This document shows positions 29,160 to 37,765 of a DNA stretch of 64,000 nt, piece after piece (the stretch's first letter is position 1; each line of letters begins with the position of its first letter). Source of the stretch: Nocardioides caldifontis (GTDB lineage Bacteria > Actinomycetota > Actinomycetes > Propionibacteriales > Nocardioidaceae); NCBI RefSeq assembly GCF_008087345.1, contig NZ_ML701735.1, positions 186,001-250,000 of the forward strand, written 5' to 3'. The notes beneath the pieces are model-generated. The model saw nothing but the letters and a program-made list of their open reading frames with translations. It was not told the DNA's origin and made no database searches. The position numbers and the translations under genes were made by a program.

Positions 29160-29695
29160 GTGCCGTCGTCGTCGCGGCCGCCGCCGGACAGGCGGTGAAG
29201 CTCGGCCGCGACGCTGCGCTGGACCTGCTCGACGTTCGGGATGTCCTTGAGCGGGACCCGCCCCTCCTCGCTGGCGTCGGAGACCACCAGCGTGCCGCAG
29301 CCGAACAGCCGGTCGATCACGCCGATCTCGAAGTCGACGCCGCTGATCCGGTTGAGCGGGATGGTGCGCCCCTTCTTGGCGATGAACCCCTCGCGCTGGA
29401 TGAACCGCCGGTTTGTGAAGGTGTACGTCGTGGTGTACCACCGCACGAAGGGCCGGAGCACCCACTGCACCAGCACCACGGCGGTGACCACGCCGACCAC
29501 GACGCCGACGGCGGTCTCGACCCCCTCGTTGTCCACCTCGCGGCGCACCAGCGCGGCGACGAAGGCGGCGAGGAAGACGGTCACCAGCAGGACGAAGAGG
29601 GCGCCGATCAGGACCTTGACGTGGGTCCTCGTCGACACGACGACGCGCTCACCCTCGTTGAGCAGCTTCTCGGGAAAACCCACGCCCGGCATCAT
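29156..29695 (-). CDS. PH-domain membrane protein
   Basis: A 179-residue protein with two N-terminal membrane helices (VLIGALFVLLVTVFLAAFVA and AVGVVVGVVTAVVLVQWVL) followed by a bacterial PH (bPH_2) domain: YTFTNRRFIQREGFIAKKGR, TIPLNRISGVDFEIGVIDRL and TLVVSDASEEGRVPLKDIPN. The function is unknown. It begins 7 bases after the birA stop, either at ATG 29695 or ATG 29692, and its stop overlaps the cyclase start. From memory the same PH gene (Rv3278c) adjoins birA in mycobacteria, so the pairing is conserved. Confidence 0.87.
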   Translation of the reverse strand: MMPGVGFPEKLLNEGERVVVSTRTHVKVLIGALFVLLVTVFLAAFVAALVRREVDNEGVETAVGVVVGVVTAVVLVQWVLRPFVRWYTTTYTFTNRRFIQREGFIAKKGRTIPLNRISGVDFEIGVIDRLFGCGTLVVSDASEEGRVPLKDIPNVEQVQRSVAAELHRLSGGGRDDDGT

Positions 29696-29702
29696 CGCAC
29701 GT

Positions 29703-30503
29703 TCAACCGGCCGGACGGACGTGGACGACGTCGCCCGCACTGACCGCCACCGTGCGCCCGTCGACCTCCACGAGCAGCGAGCCGCCGGTGTCGACACCGG
29801 TCGCGCGCCCCTCCAGCAGCTCCTCCGAGGGCAGGTGCACGCGCACCTGCTGACCGACCGTCACGCACCGCTCGGCGTAGGCCGCGGCGAGCTGGTGCGA
29901 GGGGTCTCCGCCCGCGGCCACCCACGCCTCGACCTGGCCCACGAGCGCGTCCAGCACCGCGCACAGCAGCCGCGTGCGGTCGACGGGCGCGCCCTCGAGC
30001 GCCAGCGAGGTCGCGGTCGGGACCGGGAGCTCCTCGCGCTCCTGCGAGACGTTGAGCCCGATCCCCAGCACGGCGGCGGGGCCGGTCGGGGTCTCGACCC
30101 GCTCGGCGAGCAGTCCGGCGACCTTGCGGCCGTCCACCTGCACGTCGTTGGGCCACTTCAGCCCGCAGGCCGGGCCGCCGGCCGCGCGTACCCCCTCGAC
30201 GACGGCGACGCCGGTCAGCAACGGCAGCCACGGCCACCAGCGGTCCGCCACGGCGGGGCGCAGCAGCACCGAGAAGGTGAGCGCGGCACGCGGCGGCGTC
30301 ACCCACACCCGGTCGAGCCGGCCACGCCCTGCGGTCTGGTGCTCGGTCACCAGCACCAGCCCCTCGGGAGCGCCCTCCCGGGCCCGCGCGACGAGCTCCG
30401 CGTTGGTCGACGGCGACTCCTCGACGACCTCCACCCGCCAGGGCGCAAGCCCCTGGAGTGTGACGAGGTCGAGGGGTGGTCGTGGGGGACGCTGGGGGTT
30501 CAC
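29703..30503 (-). CDS. birA: Biotin--[acetyl-CoA-carboxylase] ligase
   Basis: A 266-residue biotin protein ligase without the N-terminal DNA-binding domain of E. coli BirA. The biotinyl-AMP loop GRGRLDRVW follows TEHQTAG, and KWPNDVQVDGRKVAGLLAER and VLGIGLNVSQ are conserved. A C-terminal SH3-like domain ends VEVDGRTVAVSAGDVVHV. It would biotinylate the carrier domain of the acyl-CoA carboxylase encoded close by. GTG 30503 has CAGGCT 7 bases upstream; GTG 30509 would add two residues. It is divergent from the carboxyltransferase gene. Confidence 0.94.
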   Translation of the reverse strand: MNPQRPPRPPLDLVTLQGLAPWRVEVVEESPSTNAELVARAREGAPEGLVLVTEHQTAGRGRLDRVWVTPPRAALTFSVLLRPAVADRWWPWLPLLTGVAVVEGVRAAGGPACGLKWPNDVQVDGRKVAGLLAERVETPTGPAAVLGIGLNVSQEREELPVPTATSLALEGAPVDRTRLLCAVLDALVGQVEAWVAAGGDPSHQLAAAYAERCVTVGQQVRVHLPSEELLEGRATGVDTGGSLLVEVDGRTVAVSAGDVVHVRPAG

Positions 30504-30556
30504 ACGCACTAGCCTGACCGACGTCCGTCGACGTCACCGCAGGAGGACGACCACAG

Positions 30557-32152
30557 GTGAGCGAAGCAGCCGAGCTCGAGGTCCACCCCGAGCTGCACAC
30601 CACCGCAGGCAAGCTGCAGGACCTCGACCGGCGCCTCGACGAGGCGGTGCACGCCGGTTCCGCACGCGCGGTCGAGAAGCAGCACGCGAAGGGCAAGATG
30701 ACCGCCCGCGAGCGCATCGAGAAGCTCTTCGACGAGGGCTCCTTCGTCGAGCTCGACGAGCTGGCCCGGCACCGCTCCCACGCCTTCGGGCTCGAGAACC
30801 GGCGGCCGTACGGCGACGGCGTGGTCACCGGCTACGGCACGATCGACGGTCGCCAGGTCTGCGTGTTCTCCCAGGACTTCACCGTGTTCGGCGGCTCGCT
30901 GGGCGAGGTGTACGGCGAGAAGATCGTCAAGGTCATGGACCTCGCGATCAAGACCGGCTGCCCGATCATCGGCATCAACGAGGGAGCGGGCGCGCGGATC
31001 CAGGAGGGCGTGGTCTCCCTCGGGCTCTACGGCGAGATCTTCCGCCGCAACGTGCACGCCTCCGGCGTCATCCCGCAGATCAGCATGATCATGGGCTCCT
31101 GCGCCGGTGGCCACGTCTACTCCCCCGCCGTCACCGACTTCACGATCATGGTCGACGGCACCTCGAACATGTTCATCACCGGCCCCGACGTCATCAAGAC
31201 CGTCACCGGCGAGGACGTGACGATGGAGGAGCTCGGCGGCGCGCGGACCCACAACACCAAGTCCGGCAACGCGCACTACATGGCCTCCGACGAGGACGAC
31301 GCGCTCGAGTACGTCAAGGCGCTCATCGGCTTCCTGCCGCAGAACAACCTCGAGGAGCCCCCGTCGTACGCCGAGGTGGCGGGCCTCGAGGTCAACGAGC
31401 TCGACCAGGCGCTCGACACCCTCATCCCGGACTCGCCGAACCAGCCCTACGACATGCACACGGTCATCACCACGGTGCTCGATGACGAGGACTTCCTGGA
31501 GGTGCAGCCGCTGTTCGCGCCGAACATCGTCGTCGGCTTCGGCCGCGTCGAGGGGCGGCCGGTCGGGGTGGTCGCGAACCAGCCGATGCAGTTCGCCGGC
31601 ACCCTCGACATCGACGCCTCCGAGAAGGCGGCGCGGTTCGTCCGCACCTGCGACGCGTTCAACCTCCCGGTGCTGACCTTCGTCGACGTCCCGGGGTTCC
31701 TCCCGGGCACGGACCAGGAGTACAACGGCATCATCCGCCGCGGCGCGAAGCTGATCTACGCCTACGCCGAGGCGACGGTCCCGCTGGTCACGGTGATCAC
31801 CCGCAAGGCCTACGGCGGCGCGTATGTGGTGATGGGCTCCAAGCACCTCGGCGCGGACATCAACGTCGCCTGGCCGAGCGCGCAGATCGCGGTGATGGGG
31901 GCGCAGGGCGCGGTCAACATCCTCTACCGCAACGAGCTCGCCGAGGCCGAGGACCCCGAGGCCCGACGCGCCGAGCTGATCACCGAGTACGAGGACACCC
32001 TCGCCAACCCCTACCTGGCGGCGGAGCGCGGCTACGTCGACGCCGTCATCCACCCGCACGAGACCCGCTCCGAGGTCGTCCGGGCGCTGCGGCTGCTCCG
32101 CTCCAAGCGCGCGACCCTGCCGCCGAAGAAGCACGGGAACATCCCGCTGTGA
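30557..32152 (+). CDS. accD5: Acyl-CoA (propionyl/acetyl-CoA) carboxylase beta subunit
   Basis: A 531-residue carboxyltransferase that moves CO2 from carboxybiotin to acyl-CoA. The N-terminal half has [54 protein letters not shown] and the oxyanion [16 protein letters not shown]. The C-terminal half has [20 protein letters not shown] and [20 protein letters not shown]. Acyl specificity (AccD5-like, propionyl) is inferred from gene order with accE, maf, accA and birA. AGGAGG lies 10 bases before the GTG start. Its stop overlaps the epsilon-subunit start (GTGA). Confidence 0.94.
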   Translation: MSEAAELEVHPELHTTAGKLQDLDRRLDEAVHAGSARAVEKQHAKGKMTARERIEKLFDEGSFVELDELARHRSHAFGLENRRPYGDGVVTGYGTIDGRQVCVFSQDFTVFGGSLGEVYGEKIVKVMDLAIKTGCPIIGINEGAGARIQEGVVSLGLYGEIFRRNVHASGVIPQISMIMGSCAGGHVYSPAVTDFTIMVDGTSNMFITGPDVIKTVTGEDVTMEELGGARTHNTKSGNAHYMASDEDDALEYVKALIGFLPQNNLEEPPSYAEVAGLEVNELDQALDTLIPDSPNQPYDMHTVITTVLDDEDFLEVQPLFAPNIVVGFGRVEGRPVGVVANQPMQFAGTLDIDASEKAARFVRTCDAFNLPVLTFVDVPGFLPGTDQEYNGIIRRGAKLIYAYAEATVPLVTVITRKAYGGAYVVMGSKHLGADINVAWPSAQIAVMGAQGAVNILYRNELAEAEDPEARRAELITEYEDTLANPYLAAERGYVDAVIHPHETRSEVVRALRLLRSKRATLPPKKHGNIPL

Positions 32153-32361
32153 CCGCGCCCCTCGTCGTCGTGAAGGGCGACGCCACCGCAGAAGAGGTCG
32201 CTGCCCTGGTGGCGGTCGTCTCCGGGATGGCCGCCGCCGCACAGGCCGCCGCGGACACCGAGCGACCCGTCGTGTCCGAGTGGTCCGCTCCCCACCGGAG
32301 GGTGCGAGCCACGTTCCCGCACGGTCCCGGCGGCTGGCGCGCCAGCGGGCTGCCCCGCTGA
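32149..32361 (+). CDS. accE: Acyl-CoA carboxylase epsilon subunit
   Basis: A 70-residue AccE/AccE5 family protein: [20 protein letters not shown] is the diagnostic N-terminus, and the C-terminus is basic, ending in WRASGLPR. Known epsilon subunits stabilise the AccA-AccD complex of actinobacteria. The GTG overlaps the accD stop by 4 bases and the maf gene starts 2 bases after its own stop, giving a compact accD-accE-maf unit. Confidence 0.92.
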   Translation: MTAPLVVVKGDATAEEVAALVAVVSGMAAAAQAAADTERPVVSEWSAPHRRVRATFPHGPGGWRASGLPR

Positions 32362-32363
32362 CC

Positions 32364-32960
32364 GTGCGGCTCGTCCTCGCCTCCCAGTCACCGGCCCGGC
32401 TCGCGACGCTGCGCGCGGCCGGGCTCGACCCGGAGGTCGTGGTCTCCGGCGTCGACGAGGACCAGCTCGCCGTGACAGACCCGGAAGAGCTGTCGGTCGC
32501 CCTGGCCCGGCTGAAGGCCGAGGCCGTCGCGCTCCGCGTCGAGGGCGAGGCGCTGGTGGTCGGCTGCGACTCCGTGCTCGAGCTCGACGGCGAGGTGCAC
32601 GGCAAGCCGGGCACCGCCGAGGCCGCGACCGCACGGTGGCGAGCGATGCGCGGCCGCACCGGGACCCTGCACACCGGCCACTGCGTGGTGGTCACCGCGA
32701 CAGGGCGGACGGTGAGCCGGGCGGCGCGGACCGTGGTCCACTTCGCCGACGTCGCCGACGACGAGATCGCCGCCTACGTCGCCACCGGCGAGCCCTTGGC
32801 GGTGGCGGGGGCGTTCACGATCGACGGGCTGGGTGGCGCCTACGTCGAGGGGATCGAGGGCGACCCGCACACGGTGGTGGGGATCAGCCTGCCGCTGCTG
32901 CGGACGATGCTCGGCGAGCTCGGCGTCGCGTGGCACACCCTGTGGCGCGCGCGCGGCTGA
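32364..32960 (+). CDS. maf: Maf-like nucleotide pyrophosphatase
   Basis: A 198-residue Maf/HAM1 superfamily enzyme that hydrolyses dTTP/UTP-type or modified nucleotides, limiting misincorporation and linked to septation. It has the N-terminal LVLASQSPARLATLRAAGL, the catalytic VVGCDSVLELDGEVHGKPG, and GAFTIDGLGGAYVEGIEGDP with VVGISLPLLRTML. GTG 32364 is chosen because the family starts directly at the LVLASxSPxR strand; a start 84 bases upstream lies inside accE. It is convergent with the WhiB-like gene after 6 bases. Confidence 0.92.
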   Translation: MRLVLASQSPARLATLRAAGLDPEVVVSGVDEDQLAVTDPEELSVALARLKAEAVALRVEGEALVVGCDSVLELDGEVHGKPGTAEAATARWRAMRGRTGTLHTGHCVVVTATGRTVSRAARTVVHFADVADDEIAAYVATGEPLAVAGAFTIDGLGGAYVEGIEGDPHTVVGISLPLLRTMLGELGVAWHTLWRARG

Positions 32961-32966
32961 GCCGGC

Positions 32967-33356
32967 TCAGGCGGGGCGGCGGACGGCGACCGCGACGGCG
33001 CTGGTGGTCTCGACGACCGCGCGCCGGGCGGCCATCCGGCGGGCGGCGGCCTGGGCGTCGTCGTGGGAGGCCAGCTGCTCGGCGCGGGCGGCCTCGAAGA
33101 GCCGGCGCCACGAGGTGACGTTGGGGCGCTTCTTCAGCACCGCGCGACGCTCGCGCTCGGTCATCCCGCCCCAGACGCCCCACTCCAGCTTGGAGTCGAG
33201 GGCCTCGGCGAGGCACTCCATCTTCACGGGGCAGCCGGCGCAGACGTTCTTGGCGCGGTTCTGCTCGGCGCCGCGGACGAACATGGTGTCCAGCCCGACT
33301 TCCTTGCACTGCGCCTTGCGAGCCCAGTTCTCGTCCCAGGTCTCCGTCGCGTTCAT
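32967..33356 (-). CDS. wblA: WhiB-family iron-sulfur regulator (WblA/WhiB4-like)
   Basis: A 129-residue Wbl protein with cysteines 17, 39, 42 and 48 (CxxC inside VCAGCPVKMEC) that would ligate a [4Fe-4S] cluster, and the GVWGGMTERERR turn. The MFVRGAEQNRAKNVC segment and the C-terminal PNVTSWRRLFEAARAEQ are typical of WblA (Streptomyces)/WhiB4 (Mycobacterium), which control development or redox responses with sigma-factor contacts. A basic C-terminal tail (RRMAARRAVVE) probably binds DNA. GGGGGAC lies about 5 bases before the ATG. Family membership is certain; the WblA assignment is moderate. Confidence 0.9.
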   Translation of the reverse strand: MNATETWDENWARKAQCKEVGLDTMFVRGAEQNRAKNVCAGCPVKMECLAEALDSKLEWGVWGGMTERERRAVLKKRPNVTSWRRLFEAARAEQLASHDDAQAAARRMAARRAVVETTSAVAVAVRRPA

Positions 33357-33461
33357 GTTGTCCCCCGTGTTCAGGTCGCTCCCAGTGATGCCTTCAGCAT
33401 CGACAGCACACCCGGGGAACTTGAGCGGCCGAAAGCGCGAAACTTTGCGCTGTCGCGCAGG

Positions 33462-34658
33462 TCACTCGACGGGGAGCCCGAGCCCTCGCGCGATCAGCAT
33501 CCGCTGGACCTCGGAGGTGCCCTCCCCGATCTCGAGGATCTTGGCGTCCCGGTAGAACCGCGCGACCGGGTACTCCTCCATGAACCCGTAGCCCCCGAAC
33601 ACCTGGGTGGCGATCCGGGTCGCGGACACCGCGGACTCGGTGGCGTAGAGCTTGGCGACCGACGCGGCCCGCTTGAACTCGGCGCGGTGGCGCCCGGTGT
33701 CGCGGCCTGCGTCCTTCATGGCCGCGGCCCGGTAGGTCAGCGCCCGCGACGCCTGCAGCATCACCTCGAGGTCGGCGAGCTGGAAGGCCACCCCCTGCTT
33801 CCGGCCGATCGGGCCGCCGAACGTGGTCCGCTGGCCGGCGTACTCCACGCTGAGGTCGAGGCACGCCTGGATGCAGCCGACGGCGAGCGCCGCGATCGCG
33901 ACGCGGCCGTCGTCCAGCGTGGCGAGGAACTGCGCGTAGCCGCGCCCCCGCTCGCCGAGCAGGTGGTCGGCGGGGACGCGGACGTCGGTGAAGGTCAGCG
34001 GGTGCGTGTCGGAGATGTGCCACCCGAGCTTGTCGTACGCCGGCTCCGCGACGAACCCGGGCGTGCCGGCGGGCACCACGATCGCGCTGATCTCGGCGGA
34101 GCCGTCCTCGCGGGTGCCGGTGCGGGCGGTGACGGTCACCAGCGAGGTGAGCTCGGAGCCGGAGTTGGTGATGAACTGCTTGGCGCCGTTGACGACCCAC
34201 TCGTCGTCGACGAGCTCCGCCCGGGTGCGCGTCGCGCCCGCGTCGGAGCCGGCCCCGGGCTCGGTGAGGCCGAAGCCGGCGAGCGCCCGCCCGGCGACGA
34301 GCTCGGGCAGCCACTGCTCCCGCTGCTCGGGCGTGCCGAAGGTGAGGATCGGGTTGATCCCCAGCCCGACGCCCGCCTCCAGCGTGATGCCGATCGACTG
34401 GTCGACCCGGCCGAGCTCCTCGATGGCCACGCAGAGGCTGGTGAAGTCGCCGCCGGCGCCGCCGTACTCCTCGGGCGCGGTGAGGCCGAACAGCCCGAGC
34501 TCCCCGACCTTCCGGACCAGGTCGACCGGGAAGTGGTGCTCCCGGTCCCAGGCGGCCACGTGCGGCGCCACCTCCTTCTCGGCGAAGTCGCGCACGGTGC
34601 GGCGCAGCGCCTCGTGCTCGGGGCTCAGCTCGAAGGGCGAAGAGGAGAGGTCGGCCAT
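33462..34658 (-). CDS. Acyl-CoA dehydrogenase
   Basis: A 398-residue acyl-CoA dehydrogenase: [74 protein letters not shown] and [20 protein letters not shown]. The catalytic glutamate lies in [19 protein letters not shown]. Substrate is probably a short- or branched-chain acyl-CoA, fitting the neighbouring acyl-CoA carboxylase. ATG 34658 is chosen over an in-frame start 144 bases upstream because CACACT lies 6 bases before it and the conserved domain begins there. It is divergent from accA. Confidence 0.93.
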   Translation of the reverse strand: MADLSSSPFELSPEHEALRRTVRDFAEKEVAPHVAAWDREHHFPVDLVRKVGELGLFGLTAPEEYGGAGGDFTSLCVAIEELGRVDQSIGITLEAGVGLGINPILTFGTPEQREQWLPELVAGRALAGFGLTEPGAGSDAGATRTRAELVDDEWVVNGAKQFITNSGSELTSLVTVTARTGTREDGSAEISAIVVPAGTPGFVAEPAYDKLGWHISDTHPLTFTDVRVPADHLLGERGRGYAQFLATLDDGRVAIAALAVGCIQACLDLSVEYAGQRTTFGGPIGRKQGVAFQLADLEVMLQASRALTYRAAAMKDAGRDTGRHRAEFKRAASVAKLYATESAVSATRIATQVFGGYGFMEEYPVARFYRDAKILEIGEGTSEVQRMLIARGLGLPVE

Positions 34659-34664
34659 GGGTGC

Positions 34665-34670
34665 AGTGTG
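34665..34670 (-). promoter_or_regulatory. Putative -10 element (CACACT on the minus strand)
   Basis: CACACT lies 6 bases before the ATG of the acyl-CoA dehydrogenase gene, without a Shine-Dalgarno, so a leaderless start is possible. The hexamer is weaker than the TAGGGT elements elsewhere. Confidence 0.3.
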
Positions 34671-34746
34671 CCCGAGCCGCCGCAACCGCTCAGCAGGGTG
34701 ATGTCCGTCGCACGCCGCCCTGGGTCCGCGGGGCCATCTCTGGTCA

Positions 34747-34752
34747 TAGACT
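34747..34752 (+). promoter_or_regulatory. Putative -10 element (TAGACT) for accA
   Basis: TAGACT is the best -10 match in the gap between the divergent acyl-CoA dehydrogenase and accA. It would give a leader of roughly 25 bases that contains the GAGGAG Shine-Dalgarno before the TTG start. Confidence 0.35.
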
Positions 34753-34783
34753 CCGACACGGTCCGACGAGTGAGGAGCCGGCT

Positions 34784-36568
34784 TTGCCTGAGTCCAAGCC
34801 ATTGCAGAAGGTCCTGGTCGCCAACCGCGGCGAGATCGCGGTGCGGGTCATCCGGGCCTGCAAGGACGCCGGCATCGGGAGCGTCGCGGTCTACGCCGAG
34901 CCCGACCGCGACGCGCTGTTCGTCCGGCTCGCGGACGAGGCGTACAGCCTCGACGGCGCGACGCCCGGCGACTCCTACCTCTCGATCGAGAAGATCATCG
35001 ACGTCGCGCAGCGCAGCGGCGCCGACTCGGTGCACCCCGGCTACGGGTTCCTCGCCGAGAACGCCGAATTCGCCAAGGCCGTCCTCGACGCCGGCCTGGT
35101 GTGGATCGGCCCCTCCCCGGAGGCGATCGACGCCCTCGGCGACAAGGCGAAGGCCAAGCACATCGCCCAGAAGGCGAACGCCCCGCTCGCCCCGGGCACC
35201 AAGGACCCGGTCAAGGACGCCGACGAGGTGGTCGCGTTCGCCGAGGCCCATGGGCTGCCGGTCGCGATCAAGGCGGTGTACGGCGGTGGCGGCCGCGGCC
35301 TCAAGGTGGCCCGGACCATGGAGGAGATCCCCGACGCCTACGAGTCCGCGGTCCGCGAGGCCGTCGGCGCGTTCGGCCGCGGCGAGTGCCTCGTCGAGAA
35401 GTTCCTCGACCAGCCGCGCCACGTCGAGACCCAGTGCCTCGCCGACCAGCACGGCAACGTGGTCGTGGTCTCCACCCGCGACTGCTCGCTGCAGCGCCGC
35501 CACCAGAAGCTCGTCGAGGAGGCGCCCGCGCCGTTCCTGAGCGACGAGCAGGTCGAGCGGCTCTACGAGTCCTCCAAGGCGATCCTCCGCGAGGCCGGCT
35601 ACGTCGGTGCGGGCACCTGCGAGTTCCTGGTCGCCAAGGACGGCACGATCTCGTTCCTCGAGGTGAACACCCGGCTCCAGGTCGAGCACTGCGTCTCCGA
35701 GGAGGTCACCGGGATCGACCTGGTCCGGGAGATGTTCCGGATCGCCGCCGGGGAGGAGCTCGGTTTCGACGACCCCGAGGTCCGCGGCCACTCGATCGAG
35801 TTCCGCATCAACGCCGAGGACGCGGGCCGCAACTTCATGCCGGCCCCCGGGACTTTGACCGAGTGGTCCCCGCCGCAGGGTCCGGGCGTGCGCGTCGACG
35901 GCGGCTACGAGAAGGGCGAGACCGTCCCGGGCGCCTTCGACTCGCTCGTCGCCAAGCTGATCGTCACCGGCCGCGACCGCACCCAGGCGATCGAGCGGTC
36001 GCGTCGTGCGCTGGCCGAGTTCCAGGTCGGCGGCATGCCGACGGTGATCCCGTTCCACCGCGCGGTGCTCCAGGACCCGGCGTACGTCGGCGCGAGCAAC
36101 CCGTCGGGCGAGGGCGAGTTCGCCGTCTACACGACCTGGATCGAGACCGACTTCGACAACCAGATCCCGCCCTACGACGGCGAGGCCGGCGAGGCCCCGG
36201 AGCCGGAGGAGCGGCAGACCGTCACCGTCGAGGTCGGCGGCAAGCGGCTCGAGGTGGTCCTCCCGGGGACATTCGCCGTCGGCGCCGCCCCGGGCGCGGG
36301 CGCCAAGAAGCCGAAGCGCTCGGCGGGCAAGAAGGCCGGCTCGGCCGCCTCCGGCGACTCCGTCACCTCCCCGATGCAGGGCACCGTGGTCAAGATCGCC
36401 GTCGAGGAGGGCCAGTCGGTCTCCGAGGGCGACACGATCGTGGTCATCGAAGCGATGAAGATGGAGCAGCCGCTCAAGGCCCACAAGGCCGGGACGGTCA
36501 GCGGGCTCCAGGCCGAGGTGGGCGCCACCGTCACCAACGGCGCGGTGATCTGCGAGCTCAAGGACTGA
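34784..36568 (+). CDS. accA3: Acyl-CoA carboxylase alpha subunit (biotin carboxylase plus biotin carrier)
   Basis: A 594-residue fusion of biotin carboxylase and carrier domains, providing carboxybiotin to AccD. The biotin carboxylase part has [34 protein letters not shown], the ATP-grasp [32 protein letters not shown] and [20 protein letters not shown]. After a Pro/Glu- and Lys/Ala-rich linker, the carrier domain has the biotinylation motif EAMKMEQP with the acceptor Lys at about 559. The TTG start has GAGGAG 7 bases upstream. The 3' end overlaps the convergent P-loop kinase gene by 11 bases. Its length matches mycobacterial AccA3 (about 600 residues). Confidence 0.94.
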   Translation: MPESKPLQKVLVANRGEIAVRVIRACKDAGIGSVAVYAEPDRDALFVRLADEAYSLDGATPGDSYLSIEKIIDVAQRSGADSVHPGYGFLAENAEFAKAVLDAGLVWIGPSPEAIDALGDKAKAKHIAQKANAPLAPGTKDPVKDADEVVAFAEAHGLPVAIKAVYGGGGRGLKVARTMEEIPDAYESAVREAVGAFGRGECLVEKFLDQPRHVETQCLADQHGNVVVVSTRDCSLQRRHQKLVEEAPAPFLSDEQVERLYESSKAILREAGYVGAGTCEFLVAKDGTISFLEVNTRLQVEHCVSEEVTGIDLVREMFRIAAGEELGFDDPEVRGHSIEFRINAEDAGRNFMPAPGTLTEWSPPQGPGVRVDGGYEKGETVPGAFDSLVAKLIVTGRDRTQAIERSRRALAEFQVGGMPTVIPFHRAVLQDPAYVGASNPSGEGEFAVYTTWIETDFDNQIPPYDGEAGEAPEPEERQTVTVEVGGKRLEVVLPGTFAVGAAPGAGAKKPKRSAGKKAGSAASGDSVTSPMQGTVVKIAVEEGQSVSEGDTIVVIEAMKMEQPLKAHKAGTVSGLQAEVGATVTNGAVICELKD

Positions 36569-37124
36569 GCCGGAGGGGGCCCTCCACCCAGTCCCGGACC
36601 TCGCGCCGGTCACGCAGCCGCACCACGACCAGGTCGGGGCGCTCCCGCAGCGCCGCGAGGACGCGCGGTTCCACGAGGGCGTGGTGCGTCCACGCCCAGC
36701 GCACGATGTGCTCGGGGTCGGTGAGGACGGTCCGCAGGGGCGGCTCGACGTTGCCGTTCCAGAGCCGCTGGCGGCGGAGCCTCCGGACGACGGTGCGGCG
36801 CACCACCTGACGCATCACCCGCGGCCTCGACAGGTCCAGCCACACGAGGGTGTCGGCCCGGGCGAGCAGGTGCGGCCGGACGGCGTCGTACTGCCACTCG
36901 GTGACCCACTCCGGCCGCGCCGCGAACGCGTGCACCTCCTCGACGAACGACGGCCGGGGCACCCAGCCGGGCCCGTGGAACAGCGCGTCGATCTCGACGT
37001 GCGGGATCCCGAGCGCGCGGCCCACCGTCGCGGCGAGCGTGGTCTTGCCCGAGCCGGACACCCCGGCGACGAGGACACGCCGGGGTCGGTGCGGCAGCGG
37101 GGCACCCGGTCCGAGGAGCGGCAC
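36558..37124 (-). CDS. P-loop kinase-like AAA protein (topology modulation/adenylate kinase-like)
   Basis: A 188-residue nucleotide-binding protein with an early Walker A motif, [20 protein letters not shown], followed by [20 protein letters not shown], which resembles the substrate side of adenylate-kinase-like FlaR/topology modulation proteins. [20 protein letters not shown] acts as the Walker B strand and lid start. Substrate is unknown. The GTG start is 6 bases from a TAGGGT within a palindrome shared with the divergent LysE gene. The 3' end overlaps accA by 11 bases. Confidence 0.82.
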   Translation of the reverse strand: MPLLGPGAPLPHRPRRVLVAGVSGSGKTTLAATVGRALGIPHVEIDALFHGPGWVPRPSFVEEVHAFAARPEWVTEWQYDAVRPHLLARADTLVWLDLSRPRVMRQVVRRTVVRRLRRQRLWNGNVEPPLRTVLTDPEHIVRWAWTHHALVEPRVLAALRERPDLVVVRLRDRREVRDWVEGPLRLSP

Positions 37125-37130
37125 CGCTCG

Positions 37131-37140
37131 ACCCTAGGGT
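37131..37140. promoter_or_regulatory. Palindromic ACCCTAGGGT giving a -10 in both directions
   Basis: ACCCTAGGGT is a perfect 10-base palindrome. On the plus strand TAGGGT (37135-37140) lies 7 bases before the LysE-family ATG at 37148. On the minus strand TAGGGT (37136-37131) lies 6 bases before the kinase GTG at 37124. The two -10 elements therefore overlap by two base pairs, so the two promoters probably exclude one another. Confidence 0.55.
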
Positions 37141-37147
37141 GCGCTCC

Positions 37148-37765
37148 ATGGACGCGCTGGCGGTGGGGCTCGCGCTCGGGCTCGCCGCCGGGGTGAGCCC
37201 CGGGCCGCTGCTGGCGCTCGTGGTCACCGAGAGCCTCCGCTCCGGGTGGCGCGCCGGGGTGCTGACCGCCGCCGCTCCCCTGGTCAGCGACGCGCTGATC
37301 GTGGCCACGGTGATCCTGGTGCTCCAGGACCTGCCCACCCGGGTGCTCCCGGTGGTCGGGGTCCTCGGCGGGCTCTACGTCGCCTGGTCCGGCGTCACCA
37401 CGTGGCGCGAGGCGGGCGCCGCGACGGTGCGCCCCGAGGGCGGCGGCGTGAGTCTCCCCGCCGCCCTCCGGCGTGCGGTGACGGTCAACCTGCTCAGCCC
37501 GCACCCGTGGGTCGCGTGGGCCACCGCGCTCGGGCCGATGACGGTCCGGTCGTGGCGGGAGTCCCACGTCGACGGCGCCGCCCTGGTCGCCGGGTTCTAC
37601 GTCACGCTGGTCGGCGCGAAGGCGGTGCTCGCCGTCCTCGTCGCGCGCGGGCGGGACCGGCTGGGCAGCACCGGCTACCGGCGCTCGCTCCAGGGTGCCG
37701 CCGTGCTGCTCGTCGCGGCCGGCGTCGCGCTGGTCGTGGAGTTCGCGCCGGGCGCGGTCAGCTGA
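37148..37765 (+). CDS. LysE/RhtB family exporter
   Basis: A 205-residue membrane protein with about six helices. It begins ALAVGLALGLAAGVSPGPLL, the LysE-family G-x-SPGP motif, followed by LVSDALIVATVILVLQDLP, GVLGGLYVAWSGVTTWREA and NLLSPHPWVAWATALGP, also typical. Family members export amino acids or small metabolites; the substrate is unknown. ATG 37148 is preferred over an in-frame GTG 9 bases earlier because that GTG would lie on the -10 palindrome. The 3' end overlaps the SpoIID-like gene by 8 bases. Confidence 0.87.
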   Translation: MDALAVGLALGLAAGVSPGPLLALVVTESLRSGWRAGVLTAAAPLVSDALIVATVILVLQDLPTRVLPVVGVLGGLYVAWSGVTTWREAGAATVRPEGGGVSLPAALRRAVTVNLLSPHPWVAWATALGPMTVRSWRESHVDGAALVAGFYVTLVGAKAVLAVLVARGRDRLGSTGYRRSLQGAAVLLVAAGVALVVEFAPGAVS

